Assembly: GCA_017607445.1 (NCBI GenBank)
Contig: JAEVHH010000005.1
Location: forward strand, 2,671,001-2,735,000
DNA: 64,000 nucleotides
From: Histoplasma ohiense
Lineage: Eukaryota > Ascomycota > Eurotiomycetes > Onygenales > Ajellomycetaceae
Direction of reading: 5' to 3'
The notes beneath the pieces are model-generated. The model ran no database searches. It worked only from the letters and a program-made list of their open reading frames with translations, and was not told the origin of the DNA. Within the stretch, counting starts at the first letter, position 1; each line of letters begins with the position of its first letter. Of the stretch, positions 52,976 through 64,000 are shown in pieces. Position numbers and translations under genes: made by a program.

Positions 52976-55729
52976 TTATCGACCATCTGGAAAGATGATG
53001 GCAGTGTTATTCGTTAGAATTCGTCCCCCGATGATTTTCCTCAATTTGTCTCTTCGCTCCTCAAGCTTATCTTGTTCCCTCTGGCGCCGGATCTGGAGAA
53101 TCCGCTGTTGCAGCTCGCGCAAGGATCGTATGGGCACTTGTAAGACCATTCTTGGCCTAAAATTGCGACTACGGCGCGTAGGACGTACCCGAAGTGGTGG
53201 GAAACCAGTGTTGTAGAAGGATGGAAATTCTTGGTTGCCACTCTTGCGATGCGTGGTCCGATGCCGAGAACGGTTGGACATCCGCCGAAGAACTGACAGT
53301 GGGCCGGCGAATACGACGCGCTTATGCGGTATACCCAAAGAGTTACTGACGTACAGATCATCGATATTCCTCGTGATAGGAGAATCAGGCCTGATTATAC
53401 CCTCGCCATCGATGTCAGAGTCCACAAGTCCTTCCCAAAATGGTCGAGGTAGCCAAAATGGATGTAATTTGCTGTCTATGTGTTTGCCGGCTTTGGGATT
53501 TCGTACATTTTGAGACAAAACCGGTGCAGTGTATGTTTCGGCACGTCTCCGGGAGCTCAAAGCACAGCGAACTGAGCCGAGGCGACGCATTCCTCCATTG
53601 AATTTTTCGGAATTGATTGTTTCTGGAACAGCGGGTTGGCCAATTTCATCCATAGGTGTTGGAGGAATAACCTTGACGGCAGGGGGTTTTGGTGGAGGAC
53701 GAGGGTTTCGGAGTGGAGAGTCAACATCAGCTATTGTGTCTTGATTAGATGTATCTGGGGTCGTCGGTCGAACAACTTTCATTTCCATATCGCCTGGAGA
53801 GGTGCGCAGCTCCTGAACAGCTCGTGATTCGGTGATAGGCTGCTGATCTACAAGCAAAAGTGACTTGTTATTATGGAAGAAAAACGGGACAGCCCTGGCT
53901 TCGTGAATCTCCACTGGGCCAGGAGATAATGACTGAATGGATGCTTGAAACGGTGTAAGAGTGAGGGACGGAGATATCATTGGGCCGTTTTCGTCACATG
54001 GCTGTTGGCTTGTATGTGGAGTTAGGTTTGCAAACTGTTTGGCAGGTACCTGGGCGGGGATTTCGATAGATACAGGATCCATAGCGTCGTAATCCATAGC
54101 GCTGTGATTGCGGCGTTCAGGGGCAGACGGTTGGGAGGTAGGAGGAAGTGCATGTCGCAAACTCTCCAACGTCAGCGAAGGTGCCCTCGAGTTATTTCTA
54201 CTGGTGGGTGCGGATAACGAGGACTTTCTTTGGGGAACAACTGGTCCGGACGAATAACTGCCGCAACCCACATTTTTTGAGGTCGTGGAAGGTAGAGATG
54301 CGGATAAAGTGCGTCTTGTCCGCCGAGCTATGTCAAAAGACCCGATAGAGTTGTCCGGCGCAGTTGCAGGCCGACAACTAGAACCGAGAGAATGCGTTCG
54401 TGAATGGTCCTTGCTGCCAGAATGTGTAGATTTCAACGAGGATCGCCGCTGAGGAATTACTACAACCGGTACGACATCGCGCTTCGGTTTTGGTCGCGTG
54501 GATGTTACGCTGGCGGTGAAGGACATATCTGATGACACGCTCCATCGGTTTTCATTGGTAATCCGGGCTGACCTTCGGAGTAAACGAGGGTGAGAGTCCG
54601 TCAAAGAAGACGTTGAATCGTCAAAGTGTGATTTGGGAAGAGGTGAACTGGCAGAACGAAGGGAGACTTTCTTTTTCGTATGCCGTAACGTCGGCAGTTT
54701 TCGTGGTGGAGAGTCTATCACGATAGCTTCCACGGTTGATGTGGTTGAGATCCCAGAGAGACGCCAAACGTGGATACGTTCGCTCATATCCGGCTGTTCC
54801 TGTTCCGCGGCCCATCCTACATCCTCCGCAAACCCTTCCGCAAACCCTTCAACGGACGATGTATGGGGAGTATTTTGAGAATCTTGCACACGCTGTTTCA
54901 AGCTCCTTTCCCGGCTCGACGATGACTTAGAAATGTGATGCGAATCAGAAGGGCTACTGCTGACTTGGGAGAATGGATCGTGCTCCCCAAGAATTGGCCG
55001 ACGCCTGTGTTTCCTTGTTTGGAATTTTGTAGTAACGATTTCCTGTGGCTTAGCCCGCTGGCCATCGAAAGAATCAAACGTGGCTTCGTCCGTCTGGCTA
55101 ACATTCATTCCCTCTGCAACGACGCCGTCCCCGAGTGGACCTGCATTTTTCGAGATCTCTGGCTCCCAAGATGACGTATTTGTTCGTAGAGGGTGAGGCA
55201 GCTTGTGTTTGGCTGGGCGCAATAGTGGTGTCGCGGGCACGTTTCTCCTTTCTAGCTCTAATTCCTCTGATGACAAAGCTTCTCGGGCAGTTGTAAACGA
55301 CTCAGCCCTCGAGGACATGGACGGGTGTATTGGAGTAAGACCTTCTTCCCTCTTTTTAAATTGAGAGAAAGCTCGTGGAGGCGTAATGTCGGGTGTCGGG
55401 GGGCTCAGCTGGTGAGTTGGCGTACCAGTTCCTGTCGTGCCTGGAATAAGCTCGTGGGAAATCTCTCGTGAAATACCATTGCTTGATTTCTCGCAGGCTC
55501 CTAATCCTAGGCCAGGGGGTGTCAGCGGGAGCGCTGGCGCGGTAGGATAAGCGTATCCGTTCGAGGGAGGCGTGACATCTGGTCTCGGACTGGACGATGG
55601 AGGTATTGATGTCGACTCCTGCGTTGGTAATATATCGCGTTTTCGCGGGAGGGGTCTATGGGCCTTCAGACCTGGGTGATCTGCTCGCGGCGTTATTGGG
55701 CTCGGCTCCAGAGTATTCACTGACGGCAT
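52976..55729 (-). CDS. Large disordered protein of unknown function, 917 aa
   Basis: A single exon from the first ATG at 55729 (MPSVNTLEPSPITPR). Most of the chain is Ser/Pro/Arg-rich and predicted disordered, with many SP/TP and RRSS-type sites that look like phosphorylation motifs. More ordered patches occur near HVWRLSGISTTSTVEAIVID (about 325-345), near HPFWLPRPFWEGLVDSDIDG, and at the C-terminus, where RSLRELQQRILQIRRQREQDKLEERRDK forms a basic coiled coil (about 865-900). The long unbroken frame and the structured end argue for a real gene. I do not recognise a family, and homologues are probably limited to related fungi. Confidence 0.7.
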   Translation of the reverse strand: MPSVNTLEPSPITPRADHPGLKAHRPLPRKRDILPTQESTSIPPSSSPRPDVTPPSNGYAYPTAPALPLTPPGLGLGACEKSSNGISREISHELIPGTTGTGTPTHQLSPPTPDITPPRAFSQFKKREEGLTPIHPSMSSRAESFTTAREALSSEELELERRNVPATPLLRPAKHKLPHPLRTNTSSWEPEISKNAGPLGDGVVAEGMNVSQTDEATFDSFDGQRAKPQEIVTTKFQTRKHRRRPILGEHDPFSQVSSSPSDSHHISKSSSSRERSLKQRVQDSQNTPHTSSVEGFAEGFAEDVGWAAEQEQPDMSERIHVWRLSGISTTSTVEAIVIDSPPRKLPTLRHTKKKVSLRSASSPLPKSHFDDSTSSLTDSHPRLLRRSARITNENRWSVSSDMSFTASVTSTRPKPKRDVVPVVVIPQRRSSLKSTHSGSKDHSRTHSLGSSCRPATAPDNSIGSFDIARRTRRTLSASLPSTTSKNVGCGSYSSGPVVPQRKSSLSAPTSRNNSRAPSLTLESLRHALPPTSQPSAPERRNHSAMDYDAMDPVSIEIPAQVPAKQFANLTPHTSQQPCDENGPMISPSLTLTPFQASIQSLSPGPVEIHEARAVPFFFHNNKSLLLVDQQPITESRAVQELRTSPGDMEMKVVRPTTPDTSNQDTIADVDSPLRNPRPPPKPPAVKVIPPTPMDEIGQPAVPETINSEKFNGGMRRLGSVRCALSSRRRAETYTAPVLSQNVRNPKAGKHIDSKLHPFWLPRPFWEGLVDSDIDGEGIIRPDSPITRNIDDLYVSNSLGIPHKRVVFAGPLSVLRRMSNRSRHRTTHRKSGNQEFPSFYNTGFPPLRVRPTRRSRNFRPRMVLQVPIRSLRELQQRILQIRRQREQDKLEERRDKLRKIIGGRILTNNTAIIFPDGR

Positions 55730-58700
55730 AGTGATGGAGATCAATGAGGCGGACTTGGTTTAGATTCGTAATAATGGAGTGGTCTTTCAAGGACAACGGT
55801 GCCGGTTTAAGAAATTTGATTGCACACTTTGAAAACTCCAGAAGTTCATAGCACTTGATGCCCATGTGCTTTCACGTTATCGCAAGTAGCGGCCGCATTA
55901 CGAAGAATGATTCCAGATACTTCCAGCGCTGACGGAACTCCAGTCCAGTTATTTCCCACAACGCTGGTTCGCTGATAGATGGTATTAAAAGGAATGTGAA
56001 AGTCACGCCATAGGCGAACAGAGGACCGTTGACGATCAAGAACGGGCTATCTATCTTCCTTTGCGGTCACCGCGATGTCTCATTTCGAGCCTTGCTTGCA
56101 CTGTGATGGAAATGTGACGTCTGATGGGCCGGAACCGAGGGCGAGGCACGATGGGCTGTGGTGTATTGGGTTGGAAACACTCGAAATAATCGATAAAATA
56201 AGGGGCGTCGACCTGCTTTGTGTCTGTGTCTATGTCTATTGGGTGGCGATCTAAGCTTGCAACATAAAGCAACAAGTGTGGATGATATGAATTTAATTAC
56301 GAAACGGCATATGAGGTGTCTTTGCACCGAGCAGCCAATAACCGGGGGCGACAATTCGGGACAGTTGTGATTGAATATTAAAATAAGAGTCTGGAAGAGG
56401 CGCTAAATAATTGAAACTGGGAAATTCTAGCAAGTGAAAAACGAGTGCCAGCGCCTTCAGAGCAGTTGACAGCGCTCCAGAAGTGTGTGACGAGCGTGAG
56501 TTGCGAAGGGCAAATAGGAAGAGGAAGAGGGGGCTGGCACAGTGGTCGACGATAAAGCCGCCGCAGCTGCAGATGCACGACGGCGCAGAGATGGCGACCC
56601 CTGCCAAAGACGAGGAAGAAAGAAAAATATGCCAGTCACCATCTTCTCCTTGAACAACCAACAGGTTTGGAGATAACAAAAGCATGCGAGGCCGAGAGCC
56701 AAGCAGGAAACACCAAATGCAAGCAGCCAATGCAGCAAGCACTGTGAGTAAGAGAATATTTCCATTTCCATCAAGACTCGCTCATTCAGCAACTTTAGTC
56801 TTGTTCTCGAAGCTTTTGATCTTACCTGCCAAACAGGCCCCTGCAAGTGGCCGTGGCCCCTCTATCTAACGTGTCTCATGATTCCCACCTAGCATTGATG
56901 CAAGGCCCCCCAACCAGGCCATATCCTGCAGTTGATTGTCACCTTCAAAACTCAGCCGAATCCTTGGTAAAGCTCACCTAACAACTGCACCTTCTGAAAT
57001 CTGTCCTGTCTATATTTAAAGCTGAGGCTCCGGCTGCGTTCTCATCGGAAACTGGAAACCGTGGAGTTCGATCTCACAAATACAGCTGCCTCATAGCAGC
57101 ATCGACTGGGGCATCGACTGCAGCGTCGTCGACTGCGGCGTGAAGCTGGAAATATATACGTCAACCGTCCGCCATACTGGATACAATCTGATGCCCCATA
57201 CAGCATCATCTGCTCAATTACAGGTTCCTATTGTTAAGATGCGGGTATGCTGCAACTCCCAGCCCTGTCGGCGTGGATAATGGACCAGAGCTCTCGCACA
57301 TCATTTATTATTCAAAACTATATATTTGTAACTTCTGCTGGCTTTGTCACTCATATATCGCTGACCCTTGCTCAAAGTTTACGTGGGTTGGAACTCTGTG
57401 AAACACTTGTCTTTTTCCCCTTGTTTTGTATTCCCCCAAGTGGCTCTCGACTTTGGTATCTTCCTCCTGATAATTTCTGCTTTTAGCTTTAGCTGCTTCT
57501 TGTCCTCATTAATTGAATAACCCTCTCCAATCTGCAACAGTGGGCCATTATTCTCGCAAGAACCTGAATGGTTCAGGCTTTATCTTGACCTACATAACTG
57601 GCCCTATCAGCCAGTCTTTGTCTTCACATTTTCAGGAAGCTTGAACTGCCATCCTCCACTCGAACCCACTCATGCACGGAACGCGCCATGCAGGTCAGCA
57701 GGGAAGACATGACTTTAACACTGTCTATCCTGGAATGGAAAAATTAGTGCTTCCAATTTCCGATTTGTGTGCAAGAAAACAGGAAGTTCAACGTATGATA
57801 TTGCCTACTCCCTACTCCAATCGTTCCAAGTTGATGCTTGAACCAAGGTCTCTGGGAATGTGATATTTCTCTCAGAGTTTTACACCTAATGCATCTATTT
57901 CAGTGAAATCATCGGCCATTACACAAACTTGAGTGAAGAAGGCATTTAAGCAGGTCAGGCCTTGACTTTAAGATGCATTATATTCGGGGCTGATAAGTGA
58001 ACAACACCAGTAACTAGAATATATATATTCCTTTGATCATAATTTCCCGGATAATGGCTATAATTACCAACCTCCCATCGGTGTCATTCCCACCCAGGCA
58101 GTCGTTCTGCCTGATACAGCTGTAAAGACCAACCAACCGCCAGTGGTTGGAGACGTCCATTTCATTTCAAAGAATTGCGCGTCCCAAAGTCGGCAGATTA
58201 CTCCCCGCGAGCCAGGGTATTCAATTCCCAAGGGATTGGTTCAAAAAACAGGCTGGGCTGCTCTTCAAGCAAAGTAAACAACTACTCCGTAAAGGGTGCC
58301 ATCTTGGCAAGCCGATAAATCAAGGGCAAGGTACAGAATATTTAAAAACGACTTTAACCACACCACAACATCACCAACAACTCTGTAATATGACCAGTTG
58401 AATAGGAACCATCACAAGCGCTCGCCGTGGATCAGCAATGACCATTTTGGTGTATCTGTCCTTTCTGTCCTTCCCACTTGACTGACCTGTACACACTGCT
58501 AGGCATCCGTTGCGGTTAAGGCCGGCAGACGGTGACTGTGGACACATGTCTCATAACTAGGAGGCGCTCAGTATGCAGTCCACTGGAACCCTCTGGTGAC
58601 TCGAAGCTGTTGCTAACGAATACTAGTAGTTGGTAGAGTCGCGCGCAACATGCGATATTCTGGTTTGGATACCTAAAGACATAAACAGTTATGCCATGAC

Positions 58701-59084
58701 CCCGCTCCACGAAGCCTGAAGGGAAGACCTGATTCCTGTCAGTGGTCTACTAGCCTTATTTTTGTTTTTCCAAGTAATGTGCGAAGGAGTGGCTTGTTGC
58801 AACACTGTGCTGAAACTTGCTGATACTATCGATCGATAATAGCCAAGTTGTATTTACAACGATAGCCGCTATGGCAGTCAGTCGAAGTTGGTGAATGTTT
58901 GCTCTTGACGAGGAAATCGGTCAGGCGAAATACGCTTCTAGAGTTCCGATCGGACTCGATGAAGTCGAAATGAATGACAATAGAGTTATCTATCCAATCT
59001 AAATACATGGGGTAATAATATTCAACCCCTTATCATAACGTATATATGGTAAGGTTCTCATCTGTCTACAATTCAACCACCGGC
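55730..59084. other. 3.4 kb without a recognised gene
   Basis: No frame here combines an ATG, codon bias and a domain. The 150-codon minus-strand frame at 56293-56742 has no ATG start and no motif beyond hydrophobicity. GTCGTCGACTGC-like repeats occur near 57105-57140. An undiscovered multi-exon gene or non-coding RNA cannot be excluded. Confidence 0.4.
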
Positions 59085-61337
59085 CTAAAACATCATTGTA
59101 GAGACCACCACAGTGAGAATAGCCAACAATCCTACTTGCCGTCCGATACCCTTCACAAACAAACTCGGCCCAGACGAAGGTGGCGATGTGGGACTGCCGC
59201 CATCCCCAATCACCTCGGGGAACAGCTGTCTTGTATTCTGATCGACAAGAAGGAAGTGTTTGAGCACCGCCTTGCCCTTCAATATAGACTCAATCTGCTC
59301 CTCTGTGCAAACACCAGGGTCAAGCGCATAGCAGAACTTAGGATATTGCGGTGGTGGATCCTGTTTGAAGCCGAGCGTGTCGGGCGGACCCGACGAGCTA
59401 TAATATTTCCCATCGCCGTCGGGCAACGGTACGGCGGTGTCAATCTCACCTTTGGCAATGTCTTTGTTGAATAGCACGCGGTTGAAAATCTTCAATGAAC
59501 CCTCGGGCTGGTAGGACGGAACCTCGTGGCCGGCCTGGTGGATTCGAGAGTATGAGAGGTTGCCATATTGCCTTACCTGACCGACGTTAAATGTGTCGTT
59601 GACGCGGATGTCGGCGTAGCCGGCTGCCCTAAAATTTTCCGAGTCAACATAGTCGATCGCGAGACTTACCGCCTCGCCGCCCATCCAGTTGCAGGCGAAG
59701 TCACGATCTCCATAAACGAGAGCAACCTTGATGTTGTTCTCAAGTAGGAAAGCGAGATCTTCAATCCAACCTGGGCGCGGGTAGTCGCCGATGCTTCGGA
59801 AGGCCTTGGATACGGCGGCGTTGGACTGAGTCCAGTTGAGTGGTACTCCGAGTGCGGCTTGGACGTGTGCCTGGTTCAGCCAACCCTGGTAAAATGGGGT
59901 AGGGAATGCGGCTGGCTCGAGCTGTGAAATATCGTAGTAATTGCGACCTGAGTATCTAAGATACGGTCCGCGGACTTCGCTTGAGCAGTAGTTCTCGGCC
60001 TTGCTGCAGACATCGTTGACGGTGTCGTTGATGCCGGTGTTGTCCGGGTCCCAGACAGCGGAAATAGCGCGGCATTCATCGACCATATCACGACAGCCAC
60101 CGTGCTTAACGAGGGAGTCGACCATATAATTGTAAATCGTTTCGTTGACCGATTCGATGCCGTATGTGTTCTTGAATGCAAACTCTGGGTATGAGGGCCA
60201 TTGTACCTGGCGGTCGAGGCAGCCGTTAATGATCATCAGAGTGTCGAGGTTCAATACTTTCATATCGCCATCATCATCTTTCCAAGTACCATTTTCGATC
60301 TTCTGGTTCTGCTCCTCGAAAAACGAGAAAAATGCCGGGCCGTAGCGACCACCATAAGACTCAGTGGCAAGACTGATTCGAGAGTCCCCTGGGTGGTAGC
60401 CTGGGAATTCCTGGAACCATACCTGAGCAAAGTGCCACAGGGCAATCGCGGCATTACGACTACCCAGCGCAGTGTTTTCTTGCTCATTACTGGGGTACGT
60501 CCCTACCAGGAACGTAGCATTCTGCTGTGGAATTGGATCATCAGGACCCAACTTGGTGAGCTCACCTGTGATCAAGTTTTTTGTGTAGTTGGCAAGGGTA
60601 TCGTATGATAAGCCTACTTGGGCCGGTTGATCCAAGAAGAGCATATTAACTTATTTGGCAGAATATTAGTAGAAAACTTCTCAAAAGCAACGGAGAGTTT
60701 CAGCCGCACCTTCATTATTCCATGAATATTGGTTCAATGTCGTTGAGTTTGAATCGGGATTGATGAAGCAAGGACCGTTTTCAACAAGCAGGCCCATCTG
60801 TTTCCCAAAGTCAGTAAGAGTGGATACCTGCATCTACTTCTTTTATTCGCCTTGAAAATTTTTTTAAGAATTGGTGGGTCATTGCGCTTAACGTTATTAT
60901 CTAGATCATCGGACAAGAGAGAAAGGAAAATTACACTGGGGGTGTCACCATTGAAGAACTTCCAGGTCCGCCGTTTATCCAAATTGATAGAGGAGCATTT
61001 TCCGGATCCTTTCTTGATTCAAAAAACCAGAAAAACGTGTTGATGGGATAGTCCTGATTATCATCAAGACCCTCCAGCGTACCAGGGGGTAAATGAACGT
61101 ATCCAGAGTACGATTTCACTCCCGGAGTTGTCTCACAAAGTCCTGGCTGCCATCGATATGAGCTAAGAACGGGTCAAGGATAGAAATATACTTGCTCACC
61201 TCTTTGTAGGTGATTTTGGCACCGTCACCAAACTTAGATTCCAAAACTTTGACCCCCTCCGGCTTGGGGGGAAATTGTGCTAGAGCTGGGATTCCAGCTG
61301 CTAAGAGGCACAATGCCGATTTGGCGAAACGCGACAT
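59085..61337 (-). CDS. Secreted, GPI-anchored serine carboxypeptidase (S10)
   Basis: Four exons on the minus strand, 61200-61337, 60949-61146, 60710-60797 and 59085-60649, give 662 aa. A signal peptide covers about 1-20 (SRFAKSALCLLAAGIPALA). The catalytic triad is Ser239 in ATESYGGRYGP, Asp458 in YGDRDFACNW and His516 in IHQAGHEVPSYQP. The oxyanion-region motif NGGPGSSSM is at the end of exon 2. The joins KITYKE-PGLCETTPGVKSYSGYV and WNNE-VNMLFLDQP fit the family. Many NxT/NxS sites suggest glycosylation. The C-terminus has a Ser/Pro linker and a hydrophobic end (VGLLAILTVVVSTMMF), a GPI signal, so the enzyme is probably on the cell surface. It removes C-terminal residues from peptides at acid pH. 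Confidence 0.93.
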
Positions 61338-64000
61338 GGCTTAATTGAAGACCGAAAATACTTTCTTGCATCCACCAGGAGAAGGTATATGTCTTAAGAA
61401 AAAAGTTTCAAATACCACCAACGTCGACATCCAAAGGCGGGTGAACACCGGTTATATGCCTCCAACAATGTGCCATGTTGCTTGCAAACATTCGCCGGTT
61501 AGATCAAGCGGGGTCCAACTACAGATCCCTGAGGGCATTTGATGATCGCTCATAACGACCTTGATTCCTGCGGTAAGGCAGCTGGATCTTTGGATCTTGG
61601 GCGAATAGCCAGTGGTCATCTTCCAGAAGGATGTAGTTGACCGAATCTCAAGGAGTAAGCGAGCAATGTTTCCCCGCCCCCACCCCTCACCGTTCAAGGG
61701 GTTCTGACATAGCTTCCCCACACGGGTTGCAGGGGCCGAAAATTGAGTGTACGCCGATGTCACCCAATGGTGCTCGAACCCCGGTCTGCCGAATTTCGGA
61801 ATCACAACACCATTTCCTCGTTTATCGTTTATCGGCGGGATATCAAGCGTTTTGTTGGACCCTTGGAGGCTGGTGATCTATCAATACCAGGAGTCTCCAG
61901 TCGCGCTACTTGCCCGCTAACATGAGTAGTGCGAGTAATTGAGATTTCGTTCTGTGAAGGAAAGCCCTAAGTTTGCTGGGCAGCTGAACCTTGGCTGGAA
62001 ACCGGTGCGCCAAGAGCTTAGTTGGCTCAGTGGAGCAGGCCTTGGCATCAAAACTCCAACTGATCTTCATTTGCACTGTCCGTCCTCCACATTCACAACG
62101 CCAACCAGGAAGTTTTTAGAATGTTATTTATTATCAGAGTTTGCGAGATCGCCCAGCCGATCGGCCATCAAAGAATACTTAACCATTATATTCTATTAAT
62201 TGGGTAAAATGAGCATGGAAAAGCCAACCAACCCTGCAAGATTGAACGCCGTGGAAGCTTGAAACTATGAAAAAGCAATGGTGAGGGACATAGTGGTATT
62301 TATGCATATCATCTTATGCAAAGTGGCACGTCTGGCTTCCTGCGATATCCGCTCTGAGGTATTTCCCTTTGGCATCATGACTATTAGTACTAATACTAGT
62401 ACTCCTTACTCCGTGCTTGTGGTTCCTGACTCAGTGTGCGATAACCGAAACCCCTACATCGAGGAGAGAATCGGAGATGCTCTTCAATCTGCCATTCACT
62501 ATGCGTAAGTGACAAACTTTCCCCTCGAGCAGGGGAGCACCTAAAAGAGATATGCTTTCTCGCGTGGAGTGCCGGGGTTCTTTCCACGCTTCTTCACGTT
62601 AGTCCCGACCTCCATACTACATCGGTTCTCCTCATTTCCATGATTGCCGGAAACCGATACTGCCACCCATGGCCAACCAACGGCAGGGCAATGATCGGTA
62701 CGACCCCAATCTCCAGACGGCGTGACAGAGGTAGAGAGAATGCTCAGAAATTCTCTTCAGGATTGCGGCTGATATAACACGTCTAGATTCGGTATGTGTT
62801 AAGCGTGACAGCTAACTCGTCTGAATATGCATTTTGTGGCACAGAACCTCGCAGTCTTTACTGCGTACGAGAACTGAAACTATCATATAATATTTTAGAA
62901 AAGAATCGACGGAAATTCCTGGAGAACATCGGGTGGCTTCGGGCTATTCAGGTACGACTGAGAAGATGGTGAATTTCAGAAAATTAGACAGTAAGTATGG
63001 CTACTGCAAACAAATAAAATAACTAACCCATTTCTCCCTTGTTTTATTTTTAAATATTTACAATAGATGAAGAATATCCCAAGAGAAAGAGTATTAATAC
63101 GTGAGTACGAAGTATTTCATAAGTTAATCTAGCCGAAGGAGCTGCCCCATAATGTATCTATTTTTGTGGCTTCAGCGGGAGTAGACATAAACAAGCTAGA
63201 TCTATGAACAGATGTGCGAATTTCTAAAACTTGGAATATAGGAGACCCGTACATTATGGGAGGCTTCCACGTACAGATGACAGGAGCGCGTAGTGGTCGA
63301 TTTTCCCTTACTTCCTAGGATGGTAGCGGGAGGGTCCGTCAGAAGGTATCCTCTTTTGCTCCATGAAAGACCAGAGATATGTCCCTTCTCAGAAATCGAC
63401 TCCTCACCTTTATCACCAGGCATTTCTCCCTCGTCGTCTTCAATCGAAGCACAGAAATGGAATTGGCGGGTTGTGATCGATGTCCATCTGCTTTGTTGGG
63501 AAAAGTGTAGAGAGATGAGTGGGATTTCTGATCATTCTCATGAGCCCCATCATTTCCGCCGTGCTTCCCCTGTTTCCTCATTCTCCTCACTCGTCTTGAT
63601 GAAGCTAGGATCTCATCCAGTCAACTACCAGATTTCAACAAAGGGTGTAATTGAATATCCTGTCCATCCGTCACTCGTCACTCGTCACTGATATCTGTTC
63701 ACTCTCGCAAATTGTTTGGTTAATGGATTCTCCAGCACCATTCAGATCCAGCATGATATCAATACCATCCAATGGAGAGCGAGTAATCTGGGAAATGAGA
63801 TAGTGATGACATCGGTTTTGATTAAAAGAGAGAGCGGCAGCACATCTCCGATCGCTATGGAATTGAAGCAGAGCGAAGCTCGCGCGGTTTGACGCATGCA
63901 TGCATGCATGCACACACACGTACGCTTGGCAAACAGAAATCATTAAGAATGATGCTATTTTGTGAAAAGGGTTTCATCATCTCTCCTGTCTCCGTCTTTG
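61338..64000. other. Right end of window, no gene recognised
   Basis: The first few hundred bases are the carboxypeptidase upstream region. The frames here are short, lack domains and have mixed composition. A (GCAT)n / (CA)n microsatellite sits at about 63894-63920, and a small AGTACTA-TAGTACT palindrome near 62385-62402. A piece near 61770 resembles an RNA polymerase III B box on the minus strand but has no matching A box. Confidence 0.45.

Noticed and set aside
56293..56742. 150-codon hydrophobic minus-strand frame
   Set aside because: It has no ATG start (opens with GTG) and no domain; the overlapping frames look equally good.
61763..61785. tRNA-like B box (GGTTCGAGCA on the minus strand)
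   Set aside because: No A box at the right spacing and no foldable cloverleaf; at best a fragment of an old tRNA-derived repeat.

Overview
The window looks like nuclear DNA of a filamentous ascomycete, most likely a eurotiomycete of the Onygenales type. Genes carry short introns (about 50 to 270 nt) with GT(A/G)NGT donors. Several products are fungus-specific: a GPI-anchored Crh cell-wall transglycosidase, Zn2Cys6 regulators, a long-tailed RpdA deacetylase and a Boi scaffold. Gene-rich DNA alternates with AT-rich islands of decayed repeats whose copies differ mainly by C/T and G/A changes, as expected of repeat-induced point mutation (RIP). The species cannot be fixed from sequence alone. I saw no convincing tRNA, rRNA or CRISPR.

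Layout. 0-12.4 kb (+ strand): kinesin-8, methionine sulfoxide reductase A, mitochondrial proline dehydrogenase, and an unrecognised four-exon protein with two RRM-like folds. 12.4-14.2 kb: an AT-rich island with a decayed copia-type LTR element holding a 175-codon ORF. 15.2-16.6 kb: a Crh/Utr2-type cell-wall enzyme. 16.6-20.5 kb: a 4 kb accessory island with a 1.9 kb unit bounded by 156-bp inverted repeats. Inside it lie a complete 425-bp LTR miniature (TRIM-like) with 5-bp target duplication, a 14-bp minisatellite and a 46-bp palindrome.

20.6-27.5 kb: a Boi1/2-type SH3-SAM-PH polarity protein and a Ted1/Cdc1-type metallophosphoesterase. 28.4-32.4 kb (- strand): ribosomal protein uL14 (five exons) and histone deacetylase RpdA, the latter divergent from the proteasome deubiquitinase Rpn11 (33.0-34.3 kb). 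35.4-37.1 kb: Tim50. 38.0-42.6 kb (- strand): low-specificity threonine aldolase and a Zn2Cys6 regulator. 43.4-47.0 kb: an F-box/beta-propeller protein ending in a CaaX prenylation box. 48.2-51.2 kb (- strand): a second Zn2Cys6 regulator of War1/Leu3 type that has no ATG start in this sequence. 51.5-51.9 kb: a small acidic ORF. 53.0-55.7 kb (- strand): a large disordered protein. 59.1-61.3 kb (- strand): a GPI-anchored serine carboxypeptidase. The last 2.6 kb holds no recognised gene.

The genes are mostly independent housekeeping loci, not a cluster or pathway. Two share a theme of cell-surface assembly and GPI proteins (Crh enzyme, carboxypeptidase), with Ted1 acting on GPI-protein maturation. 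The most unusual material is the repeat island at 16.6-20 kb and the two small copia-like elements that share the same primer-binding-site and polypurine-tract signatures. I reconstructed exon structures by hand from splice signals, reading frame and family conservation; transcripts would confirm them.
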